Origin: CAISIP01 sp965278985
GTDB taxonomy: Bacteria > Pseudomonadota > Gammaproteobacteria > Burkholderiales > Burkholderiaceae_C
NCBI GenBank assembly: GCA_965278985.1
Contig: OZ257131.1
Coordinates: 5,208,001 to 5,272,000 of the forward strand
Length of the DNA stretch: 64,000 nt
Direction: 5' to 3'
The notes under the pieces are model-generated. The model was given only the letters and a program-made list of their open reading frames with translations, did no database searches and was not told the DNA's origin. Position numbers and translations under genes: made by a program. Of this stretch, positions 27,580 through 34,558 are shown in pieces (the first letter of the stretch is position 1; every line of letters starts with the position of its first letter).

Positions 27580-28281
27580 ATGCCGAAAATGATCGTGTCG
27601 ATCGATGGGGTTGTGATCAAGGAGGTCCAGCTCACCAAAGATCGCACCACCTTGGGTCGTCGCCCCTACAACGATGTAGTGATCGACAACCTGGCGATCA
27701 GCGGCGAACACGCGGTGTTCCAGCTCACCGGCAACGACGTCTTCATCGAAGACCTGAACAGCACCAACGGCACCTACGTCAACGGCAAGGCCGCCAAGAA
27801 GCAGCAGCTGCACAACGGCGACACCGTCGAGGTCGGCAAGTACAAGATCAAGTTCGTGGGTGAAGCCGCTGCGGACGGCTTCGAGAAGACGATGATGGTC
27901 AAGTCCAGCGTGGGCATGGGCGCCGCCGCGCCGGCCTCGCAGTCGATGGGCTTGGGCGCCGCTCCCGCTTCGCGGCCCATGCCGTTGTCCTCGTCTCCGG
28001 CGTCCTCGGCGCCCTCCACCGCCCAGGCCTCCATCAAGGTGTTGTCCGGTGCGGCCTCCGGCCGGGAAGTCCCCTTGACCAAGGTCGTGACCACCATCGG
28101 CAAGCCGGGTGTGGCGGTGGCCGCGATCACGAAGCGCCAGCATGGCTTCGTGGTGCACCATGTCGAAGGTGCTGGCAACCCGTCGCTCAATGGTTCACCC
28201 ATCGGGACCGATCCGGTGTCGCTGAAGAACGGGGACCTGATCGAACTCGCCGGGACCCAGATGCAGTTCGTGCAGGCCTGA
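27580..28281 (+). CDS. FHA-domain protein with a second, degenerate FHA-like domain
   Basis: A 233-residue protein. The N-terminal FHA domain (1-92) is canonical: TTLGRRPYNDVVID, ISGEHAVFQL and EDLNSTNGTYVNG contain the Arg, Ser, His and Asn that bind phosphothreonine. A flexible Ala/Ser/Pro linker (about 105-155) follows the motif GFEKTMMV with Thr104. The C-terminal part (about 155-233) has the FHA outline (VVTTIGKPG, KRQHGFVVHH, PSLNGSPIG, LKNGDLIELAG) but lacks the phosphate-binding Arg and Ser. It is the probable reader and substrate of the kinase upstream. The ATG follows AGGAG. Confidence 0.92.
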   Translation: MPKMIVSIDGVVIKEVQLTKDRTTLGRRPYNDVVIDNLAISGEHAVFQLTGNDVFIEDLNSTNGTYVNGKAAKKQQLHNGDTVEVGKYKIKFVGEAAADGFEKTMMVKSSVGMGAAAPASQSMGLGAAPASRPMPLSSSPASSAPSTAQASIKVLSGAASGREVPLTKVVTTIGKPGVAVAAITKRQHGFVVHHVEGAGNPSLNGSPIGTDPVSLKNGDLIELAGTQMQFVQA

Positions 28282-28339
28282 AGCCACCCAGACTCCTCCT
28301 TCATCGCTGGTTCGCCAGGCAGTCACATAGCGGGGTGGC

Positions 28340-30589
28340 ATGGGAACGTTATCCAAACACTGGCCCCGCATCCTCGTCACCCTGCTCCCCCTGATCTTTG
28401 CGTTGCTGCACGCCACGGGCGTGTTGCGGCTGGGGGTGCTCGACCGGCTCGACAGCATCATCTACGACGCCCGCCTGCGGGCCACCATGCCTGGCACGCT
28501 GGACAGCCGCATCGTGATCGTGGACATCGACGAGAAAAGCCTGGCGGAGGTGGGCCGCTGGCCTTGGGGGCGCAACAAGATGAGCGCGCTCACGGAAGAA
28601 CTCTTCGAGCGGCAGAAGGTCGCCATCGTCGGCTTCGACGTGGTCTTCGCCGAAGCCGACGAGAGCTCGGGCCTCAAGCGGCTCAGCGAGCTGGCCCAGA
28701 ACGAACTGCGCGAGCAAGCCGGCTTCGTCGACAAGCTGCGCCAGCTCCAGACGTCGCTGGACTATGACGCGATGTTCGCCAAGTCTTTGCAGGGCCGGCC
28801 TGTGGTGTTGGGCTTCTACCTGACCAGCGACCGGGACGGCCGCACCTCGGGTGTGTTGCCGGCGCCGGTCATGGAGAAGGAGGCGTTGCAGGGCCGCCCT
28901 GTCACCTTCACGAGCTGGAACGGTTATGGCGCGAACATCCCGATCCTCGCCAAGGCCGCCCCCATCGCAGGCCACTTCAACCCGATTCCCGAAGGGGATG
29001 GCGTGGTGCGGTCCCTGCCGCTGGTGGCGGAGTTCCAGGGCCGGTATTACGAGTCCCTGTCCCTGGCCATGTTCCGGCTGCTGGCCGGGTCTCCCACCGT
29101 GGTGCCCGGGTTTCCCAAGGAGCGGTTTCTCAGCCGCAACTACCAGGGCCTGGAGAGCATCCAGCTGAAGCTGGGCGCCAAGACGTTGGCCATTCCGGTC
29201 GATGACAGAGTTTCGTCGCTCGTACCGTTCCGGGGGTATGGCGGGCCCCGTGGCGGCTCCTTCCAGTATGTTTCCGCCTCGGACCTGCTCTCGAAGGCGA
29301 TACCGGCGGGCCAGTTGCGGGAGAAGATCATCCTGGTGGGCACCACGGCGCCAGGCCTGCAAGATCTTCGCGTCACGCCCGTCAACGAGATCTATCCCGG
29401 TGTGGAGGCGCATGCCAACGTGATCTCCGGCTTGCTCGACGGGCAGGTGCTGGTCAAGCCCGATTACGCGGTGGGCTATGAGGTGGTCGTGCTGGTCATT
29501 GCGGGGCTGCTGCTGGCTTTTGCGTTGCCGCTGATTTCCGCCACGCGCGCCGTGGTGCTCAGCGTCTTCGTGCTGTTGCTGATCGGCCTGCTCAATGTCT
29601 GGTTGTACCTCGGTTACGGCCTCGTGCTGCCGCTGGCCTGTGCGATCTGCATGGCCGGCATGGCATTCGCGTTGAACATGAGTTATGGGTATTTCGTGGA
29701 AAGCCGCTCCAAGCGTGAACTGGCCAACCTTTTCGGAACCTATGTGCCCCCCGAGCTGGTGGACGAGATGGTCAAGGATCCGGACAGCTACAGCATGCAG
29801 GCCACGAACCGCCAGATGACGGTCATGTTCTGCGACATGCGTGGCTTCACGAAGATGTCCGAAAAGATGGAGCCGCTGAAGCTGCAGGCGCTGCTCAACG
29901 AAGTCTTCAGCCGGCTCACCGGCCTGATCCGCAGCAACCGCGGCACCATCGACAAGTACATGGGGGACTGCGTGATGGCCTTTTGGGGCGCGCCGGTGGA
30001 AACCCCCGAGCACGCCCACTTGGCCGTCAAGGCTGCGATGGAGATGGCCAACGCAGTGCGCAGCATCAACGAGGAGCACCGCGCGAAGGGCATTCCGGAG
30101 ATCGGCATCGGCATCGGCATCAACACCGGCATCATGTGCGTGGGCGACATGGGTTCGAATATCCGCCGGAGCTATACCGTCATCGGGGACGCGGTGAATC
30201 TGGGCTCCCGGCTCGAGGGCCTGTCGAAAGAGTATGGTGTGGACATCGTGGTGAGCGAGTCCGCCCGCAAGCTCGCGCCGGACTTCGGCTGGCAGGAGCT
30301 GGACCGCGTGCGCGTGAAGGGCAAGGAACAGGCCGTGTCCATCTTCTGGCCCCTGGCGCCTGCCAACCGCATGGGTGCGGAATCGGAGGCGGAAGTCAAG
30401 CTCTGGGGCAACTTCCTGCGGGCCTACCGGGCCCAGGACTGGGACCAGTGTGACGTGGTCATGCTCAACCTACAGCGTATGAATGGGAAAAAGTACCTTT
30501 ACCATCTGTACAACGAGCGGGTAGCGTCGATGAGAATGCTGCCTTTTGACCCCGAATGGGACGGGGCCACCAATTTCACCACCAAGTAA
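28340..30589 (+). CDS. CHASE2-domain class III adenylate cyclase
   Basis: A 749-residue membrane cyclase. An N-terminal helix is followed by a CHASE2 sensor (IVDIDEKSLAEVGRWPWGR to about 350), three membrane helices (about 375-445), then the catalytic domain. Metal-binding aspartates are in VMFCDMRGFT (near 497) and YMGDCVMAF (near 543); the Asn/Arg pair is in GDAVNLGSRLEG. The purine-selecting positions appear to be Lys (IDKYMGD) and Thr (YTVIGD), the combination of class IIIb adenylate rather than guanylate cyclases. It shares its sensor type with the kinase, and a phosphodiesterase gene starts nine bases after its stop. Confidence 0.93.
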   Translation: MGTLSKHWPRILVTLLPLIFALLHATGVLRLGVLDRLDSIIYDARLRATMPGTLDSRIVIVDIDEKSLAEVGRWPWGRNKMSALTEELFERQKVAIVGFDVVFAEADESSGLKRLSELAQNELREQAGFVDKLRQLQTSLDYDAMFAKSLQGRPVVLGFYLTSDRDGRTSGVLPAPVMEKEALQGRPVTFTSWNGYGANIPILAKAAPIAGHFNPIPEGDGVVRSLPLVAEFQGRYYESLSLAMFRLLAGSPTVVPGFPKERFLSRNYQGLESIQLKLGAKTLAIPVDDRVSSLVPFRGYGGPRGGSFQYVSASDLLSKAIPAGQLREKIILVGTTAPGLQDLRVTPVNEIYPGVEAHANVISGLLDGQVLVKPDYAVGYEVVVLVIAGLLLAFALPLISATRAVVLSVFVLLLIGLLNVWLYLGYGLVLPLACAICMAGMAFALNMSYGYFVESRSKRELANLFGTYVPPELVDEMVKDPDSYSMQATNRQMTVMFCDMRGFTKMSEKMEPLKLQALLNEVFSRLTGLIRSNRGTIDKYMGDCVMAFWGAPVETPEHAHLAVKAAMEMANAVRSINEEHRAKGIPEIGIGIGINTGIMCVGDMGSNIRRSYTVIGDAVNLGSRLEGLSKEYGVDIVVSESARKLAPDFGWQELDRVRVKGKEQAVSIFWPLAPANRMGAESEAEVKLWGNFLRAYRAQDWDQCDVVMLNLQRMNGKKYLYHLYNERVASMRMLPFDPEWDGATNFTTK

Positions 30590-30598
30590 GGAGCCGCG

Positions 30599-31390
30599 AT
30601 GAGAGTGCGTGTGTTGGGCTGCTCAGGCGCTATCGCCAAGGACTGCCGAACCACGTCCTTTCTGATCGACCGCGACCTGCTGATCGACGCAGGCACCGGC
30701 GTCGGTGACCTGACGCTGGAGGAAATGGTGCAGGTGGAACATGTGTTCCTGACCCATTCGCACCTGGACCATGTCGCGGCGCTGCCGTTGATGGTCGACT
30801 CCGTGGCGTCGCGCCGTGGCAAGCCCCTCAAGATCCACGCGCTCGCCGGCACCATCGCGGCGCTCAAGGCGCACATCTTCAACGACATCATCTGGCCGGA
30901 TTTCAGCCGCATCCCCTCGCGCGACGCGCCGTTCATCAGCTTCCACGAGATCACCACCGGCCAGACCTTGCAGGTCAACCGCAAGCTGCTGGAGGTCTTG
31001 CCCGCCGTGCACACGGTTCCGGCCTGCGGCTATGCGGTGACTTCGGGCACGGGCTGCTGGGTGTTCTCAGGGGACACGGAGCGCAATCCGGCGTTCTGGA
31101 ACCGCGTGAACGAGCTCAACGTGGCCATGCTCGTCATCGAGACGGCGTTCAGCAACCGCGAGAAGGACCTGGCCAAGCTCAGCCTGCACCTGTCGCCCGG
31201 CGTGCTGGCCAACGAGCTCGACTGCATCGACAAGGACCGCAACTACCCGATCTACATCACGCACACCAAGCCTGCGGAAACGGATCTGATCATGGAAGAA
31301 ATCCAGAAATTCGACCAGACCGCGATCACGGGCCCCAATGTGACGCATGACATCCGGTGGTTGCGGGCGGGGCAGGAGTTCGAGCTATGA
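30599..31390 (+). CDS. Class II cyclic-nucleotide phosphodiesterase (MBL fold)
   Basis: A 263-residue metallo-beta-lactamase-fold protein of the PDE1/CpdP type. Features are SFLIDRDLLIDAGTGVGDL, then the zinc signature THSHLDHVAALP, then WVFSGDTERNP and YITHTKP. The family hydrolyses 3',5'-cAMP. Placed nine bases after an adenylate cyclase gene and preceded by AAGGAG, it very likely degrades the product of that cyclase. Its stop overlaps (ATGA) a repeat-derived mini-ORF that leads into the pilus ATPase gene. A general MBL hydrolase is the alternative call. Confidence 0.87.
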   Translation: MRVRVLGCSGAIAKDCRTTSFLIDRDLLIDAGTGVGDLTLEEMVQVEHVFLTHSHLDHVAALPLMVDSVASRRGKPLKIHALAGTIAALKAHIFNDIIWPDFSRIPSRDAPFISFHEITTGQTLQVNRKLLEVLPAVHTVPACGYAVTSGTGCWVFSGDTERNPAFWNRVNELNVAMLVIETAFSNREKDLAKLSLHLSPGVLANELDCIDKDRNYPIYITHTKPAETDLIMEEIQKFDQTAITGPNVTHDIRWLRAGQEFEL

Positions 31391-31455
31391 GCGCCCGCCT
31401 GGCCGTTCCGCAGGGTGCTCGCACCGCAGCGCGTCGCGCGGAGGTTACCCAGTGA
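31387..31455 (+). repeat. Dispersed repeat copy forming a 22-codon coupling mini-ORF
   Basis: A single diverged copy of the unit seen in tandem at 9221-9405. The ATG overlaps the stop of the phosphodiesterase gene (ATGA), the TGA overlaps the GTG of the ATPase gene (GTGA), and GGAGG (31440-31444) stands seven bases before that GTG. The encoded peptide starts MSARLAVPQGARTAARRAEV. The repeat has thus been placed between two genes without breaking translational coupling and provides the ribosome binding site for the second. Confidence 0.75.
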
Positions 31456-33875
31456 GCGCCGTCATGAAGCCCGCCGGCCTGGAGCGCTCGCCCGAGCAGG
31501 CCTTCTTCGAGAGCCAGAAGCTGCCGCCGGAAAAGCGCGGCATCACCTTCGAGGCGCTGTTCTACCGCCAGCTGCACCACGTCACTGCGCGCATCCACGA
31601 CACCGAGAACCTCGACCAGATCATGCTCGAGGCCAGCCAGGAGATCTGCAAGCTGCTGAACGCCGACCGGTTGACGCTCTATGCGGTCAACGAGGACCGC
31701 ACGGCGATCATCTCCAAGGTCAAGACGGGCCTCAACAGCAGCCGGGACCTGAAGCTGCCCGTGTCGCCGCAGAGCCTGGCCGGGTACGTCGCCTTCAGCC
31801 GCCAGCAGCTGAACCTGGCGGACGTGTACGACGACGAGGCACTCAAGCAGATCCATCCTTCGCTGACCTTCCTCAAGGAGGTCGACAAGCGCTCGGGTTA
31901 CCGCACCCGCCAGATGCTGGTGGCGCCCATCCTCGATGGCGACACGCTGCATGGCGTGCTGCAGATCATCAACAACAAGAGCGACCAGCCCTTTGGTGTA
32001 CTCGAAGTGGAGGGGGTCGCGCAGCTGTGCAAGACGCTGGCGACGGCCATCCGGCAGCGCATGGAGAAGGCCGCCGAGATCGCAAAGCGCAAGGCCACCA
32101 AATACGATGGCCTGGTGGCGGAGGGGCTGCTCAGTCAGACGGAACTCGAGGACGGCATGGCCGATGCCCGCGCCGAGGGCCAGCCGGTGGAGCAGGTGCT
32201 GGCCGCCAGGTTCCAGCTCAAGCCCGGGCAGATCGGGCCCTCGCTCTCCAAGTTCTTCGGCGTGCCCTACGAGCCCTTCAACCCGGGACGCATCCGCATC
32301 GAGCAGCTCCATGGCCCGTTGAAGCGCGACTTCATCGAGGAACAGGGCTGGATGCCTCTGGAGGAGACGCCCGACGGCCTAGTGATCATGTGCGTGGACC
32401 CGGAAGCCGTGCGCGGCGCCCGCGTCGTGCCACAGGTCTTTCCGCGCATCAGCAAGTTCGCCTACCGCGTCACGACGGTTTCCGAGTTCGGCAACACGCT
32501 GGACCAGTTGTACGGCGCCAGTGCGGAGACGGGCACCATCGACCAGCTGCTGGCCGACATGGATGGCGGGCCGATGGAGGAGGCCGCTGGCGAGGACTCG
32601 CTGGAGTCGGCCGCCGCGGACAATGAGCTCGTCAAGTTCGTCAACAAGGTCATCATCGACGCCTACCACCAGAAGGTGTCGGACATCCACATCGAGCCTA
32701 TGCCCGGCAAGTTCAAGACGGGCATACGCTTTCGCATCGACGGCACGCTGCAGCCCTACATCGAGGTGCCGGCGCATTTCCGCCAGGCGATGGTCACCCG
32801 GCTCAAGATCATGTGCGACCTCGACATCTCTGAGCGCCGCAAGCCGCAGGACGGCAAGATCAAGTTCAAGAAATACGGCCCGCTGGACATCGAGCTGCGC
32901 GTGGCGACCATTCCCACGGCGGGCGGTGTTGAAGACGTGGTCATGCGGATCCTGGCAGCCGGCGAACCCATCCCGCTCGAAAAGCTGGGGCTCACGCCGC
33001 ACAACAAAGAGCGGCTGGAGAAGACCGTCACCAAGCCCTACGGCCTGTTCTATGTGTGCGGACCCACCGGCTCGGGCAAGACCACCACGCTGCACTCCAT
33101 CCTCAAGTTCCTCAACACGCCCGATACCAAGATCTGGACGGCCGAGGACCCGGTGGAAATCACGCAGAAGGGCTTGCGGCAGGTCCAGATCAACAAGAAG
33201 GCCGGCATCGATTTCGCACTGGTGATGCGCGCCTTCCTGCGGGCCGACCCCGACATCATCATGGTCGGCGAGTCGCGCGACAAGGAAACGGTGTCCATGG
33301 GCATCGAGGCCTCGCTGACGGGCCACCTGGTGTTCTCGACCCTGCACACCAATTCCGCGCCCGAGTCCATCACGCGCCTGATGGACATGGGCATGGACCC
33401 CTTCAACTTTGCCGATGCGCTGCTGGGCATCCTGGCGCAGCGCCTGGCCAAGCGGCTGTGCGACTGCAAGGAAGCCTACGTGCCGGAAGCAGACGAAATT
33501 CGCCTGTTCGTGGCGGAGTACGCCGAGGAACTGCGCCATTCGCAGGCCTGGAAGGCCGACGCGACCGAGGAGGCGCGCAAGCTGTTGGCCTCATGGGGCA
33601 AGCTGTATGGTGGGACGGACGGGCAGCTGAAGTTTTACCGCGCGGTGGGATGTGATAAGTGCGGCAAGACGGGCTACAAGGGGCGCGTTGGCTTGCACGA
33701 GTTGCTGGTGGCTGACGATGCGGTCAAGAAGCTGATCCAGGAGCGGGCGCGCGTGGCGGAGCTCTTCGCCCAGTCTGTCGAGGGTGGCATGCGCACCTTG
33801 AAGATGGACGGAATGGAGAAGGTGATGATGGGACTGACGGATATCAAAATGGTCAGGCAGGTGTGTATCAAGTGA
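31452..33875 (+). CDS. GAF-domain type IV pilus/type II secretion assembly ATPase (PilB/GspE-like)
   Basis: An 807-residue ATPase. Order: GAF domain (about 30-205), MshEN-type N-terminal module (about 215-360), then the secretion ATPase core with SDIHIEPM (about 410), Walker A GPTGSGKT (537-544), Walker B DPDIIMVGESRDKE (about 599-612) and the histidine box FSTLHTN. The zinc-ribbon cysteines are CDC (670, 672) and CDKC (734, 737), so the first pair is CxC. The GAF domain contains NK-x4-F-x3-ExE (175-187), close to the NKFDE signature of cyclic-nucleotide GAF domains. GTG start at 31452 with GGAGG. Lies upstream of pilA. Confidence 0.92.
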   Translation: MSAVMKPAGLERSPEQAFFESQKLPPEKRGITFEALFYRQLHHVTARIHDTENLDQIMLEASQEICKLLNADRLTLYAVNEDRTAIISKVKTGLNSSRDLKLPVSPQSLAGYVAFSRQQLNLADVYDDEALKQIHPSLTFLKEVDKRSGYRTRQMLVAPILDGDTLHGVLQIINNKSDQPFGVLEVEGVAQLCKTLATAIRQRMEKAAEIAKRKATKYDGLVAEGLLSQTELEDGMADARAEGQPVEQVLAARFQLKPGQIGPSLSKFFGVPYEPFNPGRIRIEQLHGPLKRDFIEEQGWMPLEETPDGLVIMCVDPEAVRGARVVPQVFPRISKFAYRVTTVSEFGNTLDQLYGASAETGTIDQLLADMDGGPMEEAAGEDSLESAAADNELVKFVNKVIIDAYHQKVSDIHIEPMPGKFKTGIRFRIDGTLQPYIEVPAHFRQAMVTRLKIMCDLDISERRKPQDGKIKFKKYGPLDIELRVATIPTAGGVEDVVMRILAAGEPIPLEKLGLTPHNKERLEKTVTKPYGLFYVCGPTGSGKTTTLHSILKFLNTPDTKIWTAEDPVEITQKGLRQVQINKKAGIDFALVMRAFLRADPDIIMVGESRDKETVSMGIEASLTGHLVFSTLHTNSAPESITRLMDMGMDPFNFADALLGILAQRLAKRLCDCKEAYVPEADEIRLFVAEYAEELRHSQAWKADATEEARKLLASWGKLYGGTDGQLKFYRAVGCDKCGKTGYKGRVGLHELLVADDAVKKLIQERARVAELFAQSVEGGMRTLKMDGMEKVMMGLTDIKMVRQVCIK

Positions 33876-33885
33876 CAAGGTGTGG

Positions 33886-33942
33886 TGACAAATTTGTCAT
33901 GCCTCTGGACGCTTTGTCTTCAAAATTTGCCAACAAAGACAA
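33886..33942. promoter_or_regulatory. Two TGTC/GACA dyads upstream of pilA
   Basis: A perfect palindrome TGACAAATTTGTCA (33886-33899) is followed by a second inverted pair, TTGTCTT (33914-33920) and AAGACAA (33936-33942). They lie 30-100 bases upstream of the candidate sigma-54 promoter, the usual place for enhancer binding. PilR of the PilSR system recognises TGTC-containing sites in other bacteria, so these are candidate PilR sites. Confidence 0.5.
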
Positions 33943-33971
33943 TTTCACTCAAAACGATGAATTGGGGCGGC

Positions 33972-33987
33972 TGGCATGGAAGCTGCA
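33972..33987 (+). promoter_or_regulatory. Sigma-54 (-24/-12) promoter of pilA
   Basis: TGGCAT (33972-33977) and CTGCA (33983-33987) keep the invariant GG and GC twelve bases apart and match the TGGCAC-N5-TTGCA consensus well. Transcription would start near 33998, leaving a leader of about 30 bases before the pilin ATG. RpoN control of pilin genes is common. Confidence 0.7.
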
Positions 33988-34027
33988 GCATTCCTCACTC
34001 CAGTTTCCATTCATTTAGGAGTTGTCA

Positions 34028-34486
34028 ATGAAGCGTTCCATGCAAAAGGGTTTCACCCTTATCGAACTGATGATCGTGGTCGCGATCATCGGTATTCTGG
34101 CGGCGGTGGCGTTGCCAGCATATCAAGACTACACGGTCCGCGCCAAGGCATCTGAAATGATCCTGGCCGGCTCTTCCGCGAAAACAACGCTGGCTGAAGC
34201 GGTTCAGGTGGGCGGTGCGGGGTTTCCAGCCACTGGTAGCTTGACGACATCCATCACGCAATCGTCGAAGTACGTGTCCTCTGTTACCTACGCACAGGGA
34301 GCAAGCTCATTGACGGGGATCATCACTGTAACTGGCGGGACCGGTGAGGCAAAGTTGTCTGGAAAGAAGATCATCTTCACTGGAACCACCACCGCTGGCG
34401 GAAATGGTCAGGTTGACTGGGTTTGCGGACCCGACAGCAGCGGCGGTGTCGACCAGAAATATCTGCCTGCGAGCTGCAAAGGCTGA
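34028..34486 (+). CDS. pilA: Type IV major pilin (PilA-like)
   Basis: A 152-residue prepilin. The leader MKRSMQKG is cleaved by prepilin peptidase before FTLIELMIVVAIIGILAAVA, with Glu5 of the mature protein present. The rest of the N-terminal helix is LPAYQDYTVRAKASEMI, and a C-terminal disulfide loop is likely between VCGPDSS and ASCKG. The ATG at 34028 with AGGAG upstream is chosen over a TTG six bases earlier. It has its own sigma-54 promoter and terminator and lies directly before two PglL-like genes, so the pilin is probably O-glycosylated. Confidence 0.95.
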   Translation: MKRSMQKGFTLIELMIVVAIIGILAAVALPAYQDYTVRAKASEMILAGSSAKTTLAEAVQVGGAGFPATGSLTTSITQSSKYVSSVTYAQGASSLTGIITVTGGTGEAKLSGKKIIFTGTTTAGGNGQVDWVCGPDSSGGVDQKYLPASCKG

Positions 34487-34505
34487 TCTGTTCTCGTATT
34501 TTCAG

Positions 34506-34530
34506 AAAGCCCCCGACTGGGGGCTTTTTT
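34506..34530 (+). terminator. Rho-independent terminator of pilA
   Basis: AAAGCCCCC (34506-34514), a GACT loop, then GGGGGCTTTTTT (34519-34530) form a perfect stem with a T tract. It separates the pilin transcript from the glycosyltransferase genes. Confidence 0.92.
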
Positions 34531-34558
34531 ACGTCTTGGACAAATCGGAAGCTCGGCG

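Noticed and set aside
23926..28281. Kinase-phosphatase-FHA trio as part of a type VI secretion system
   Set aside because: PpkA-PppA-Fha sets occur in T6SS loci, but no tss gene (VipA/B, ClpV, Hcp, VgrG, IcmF) is present; the neighbours are cyclase and pilus genes.
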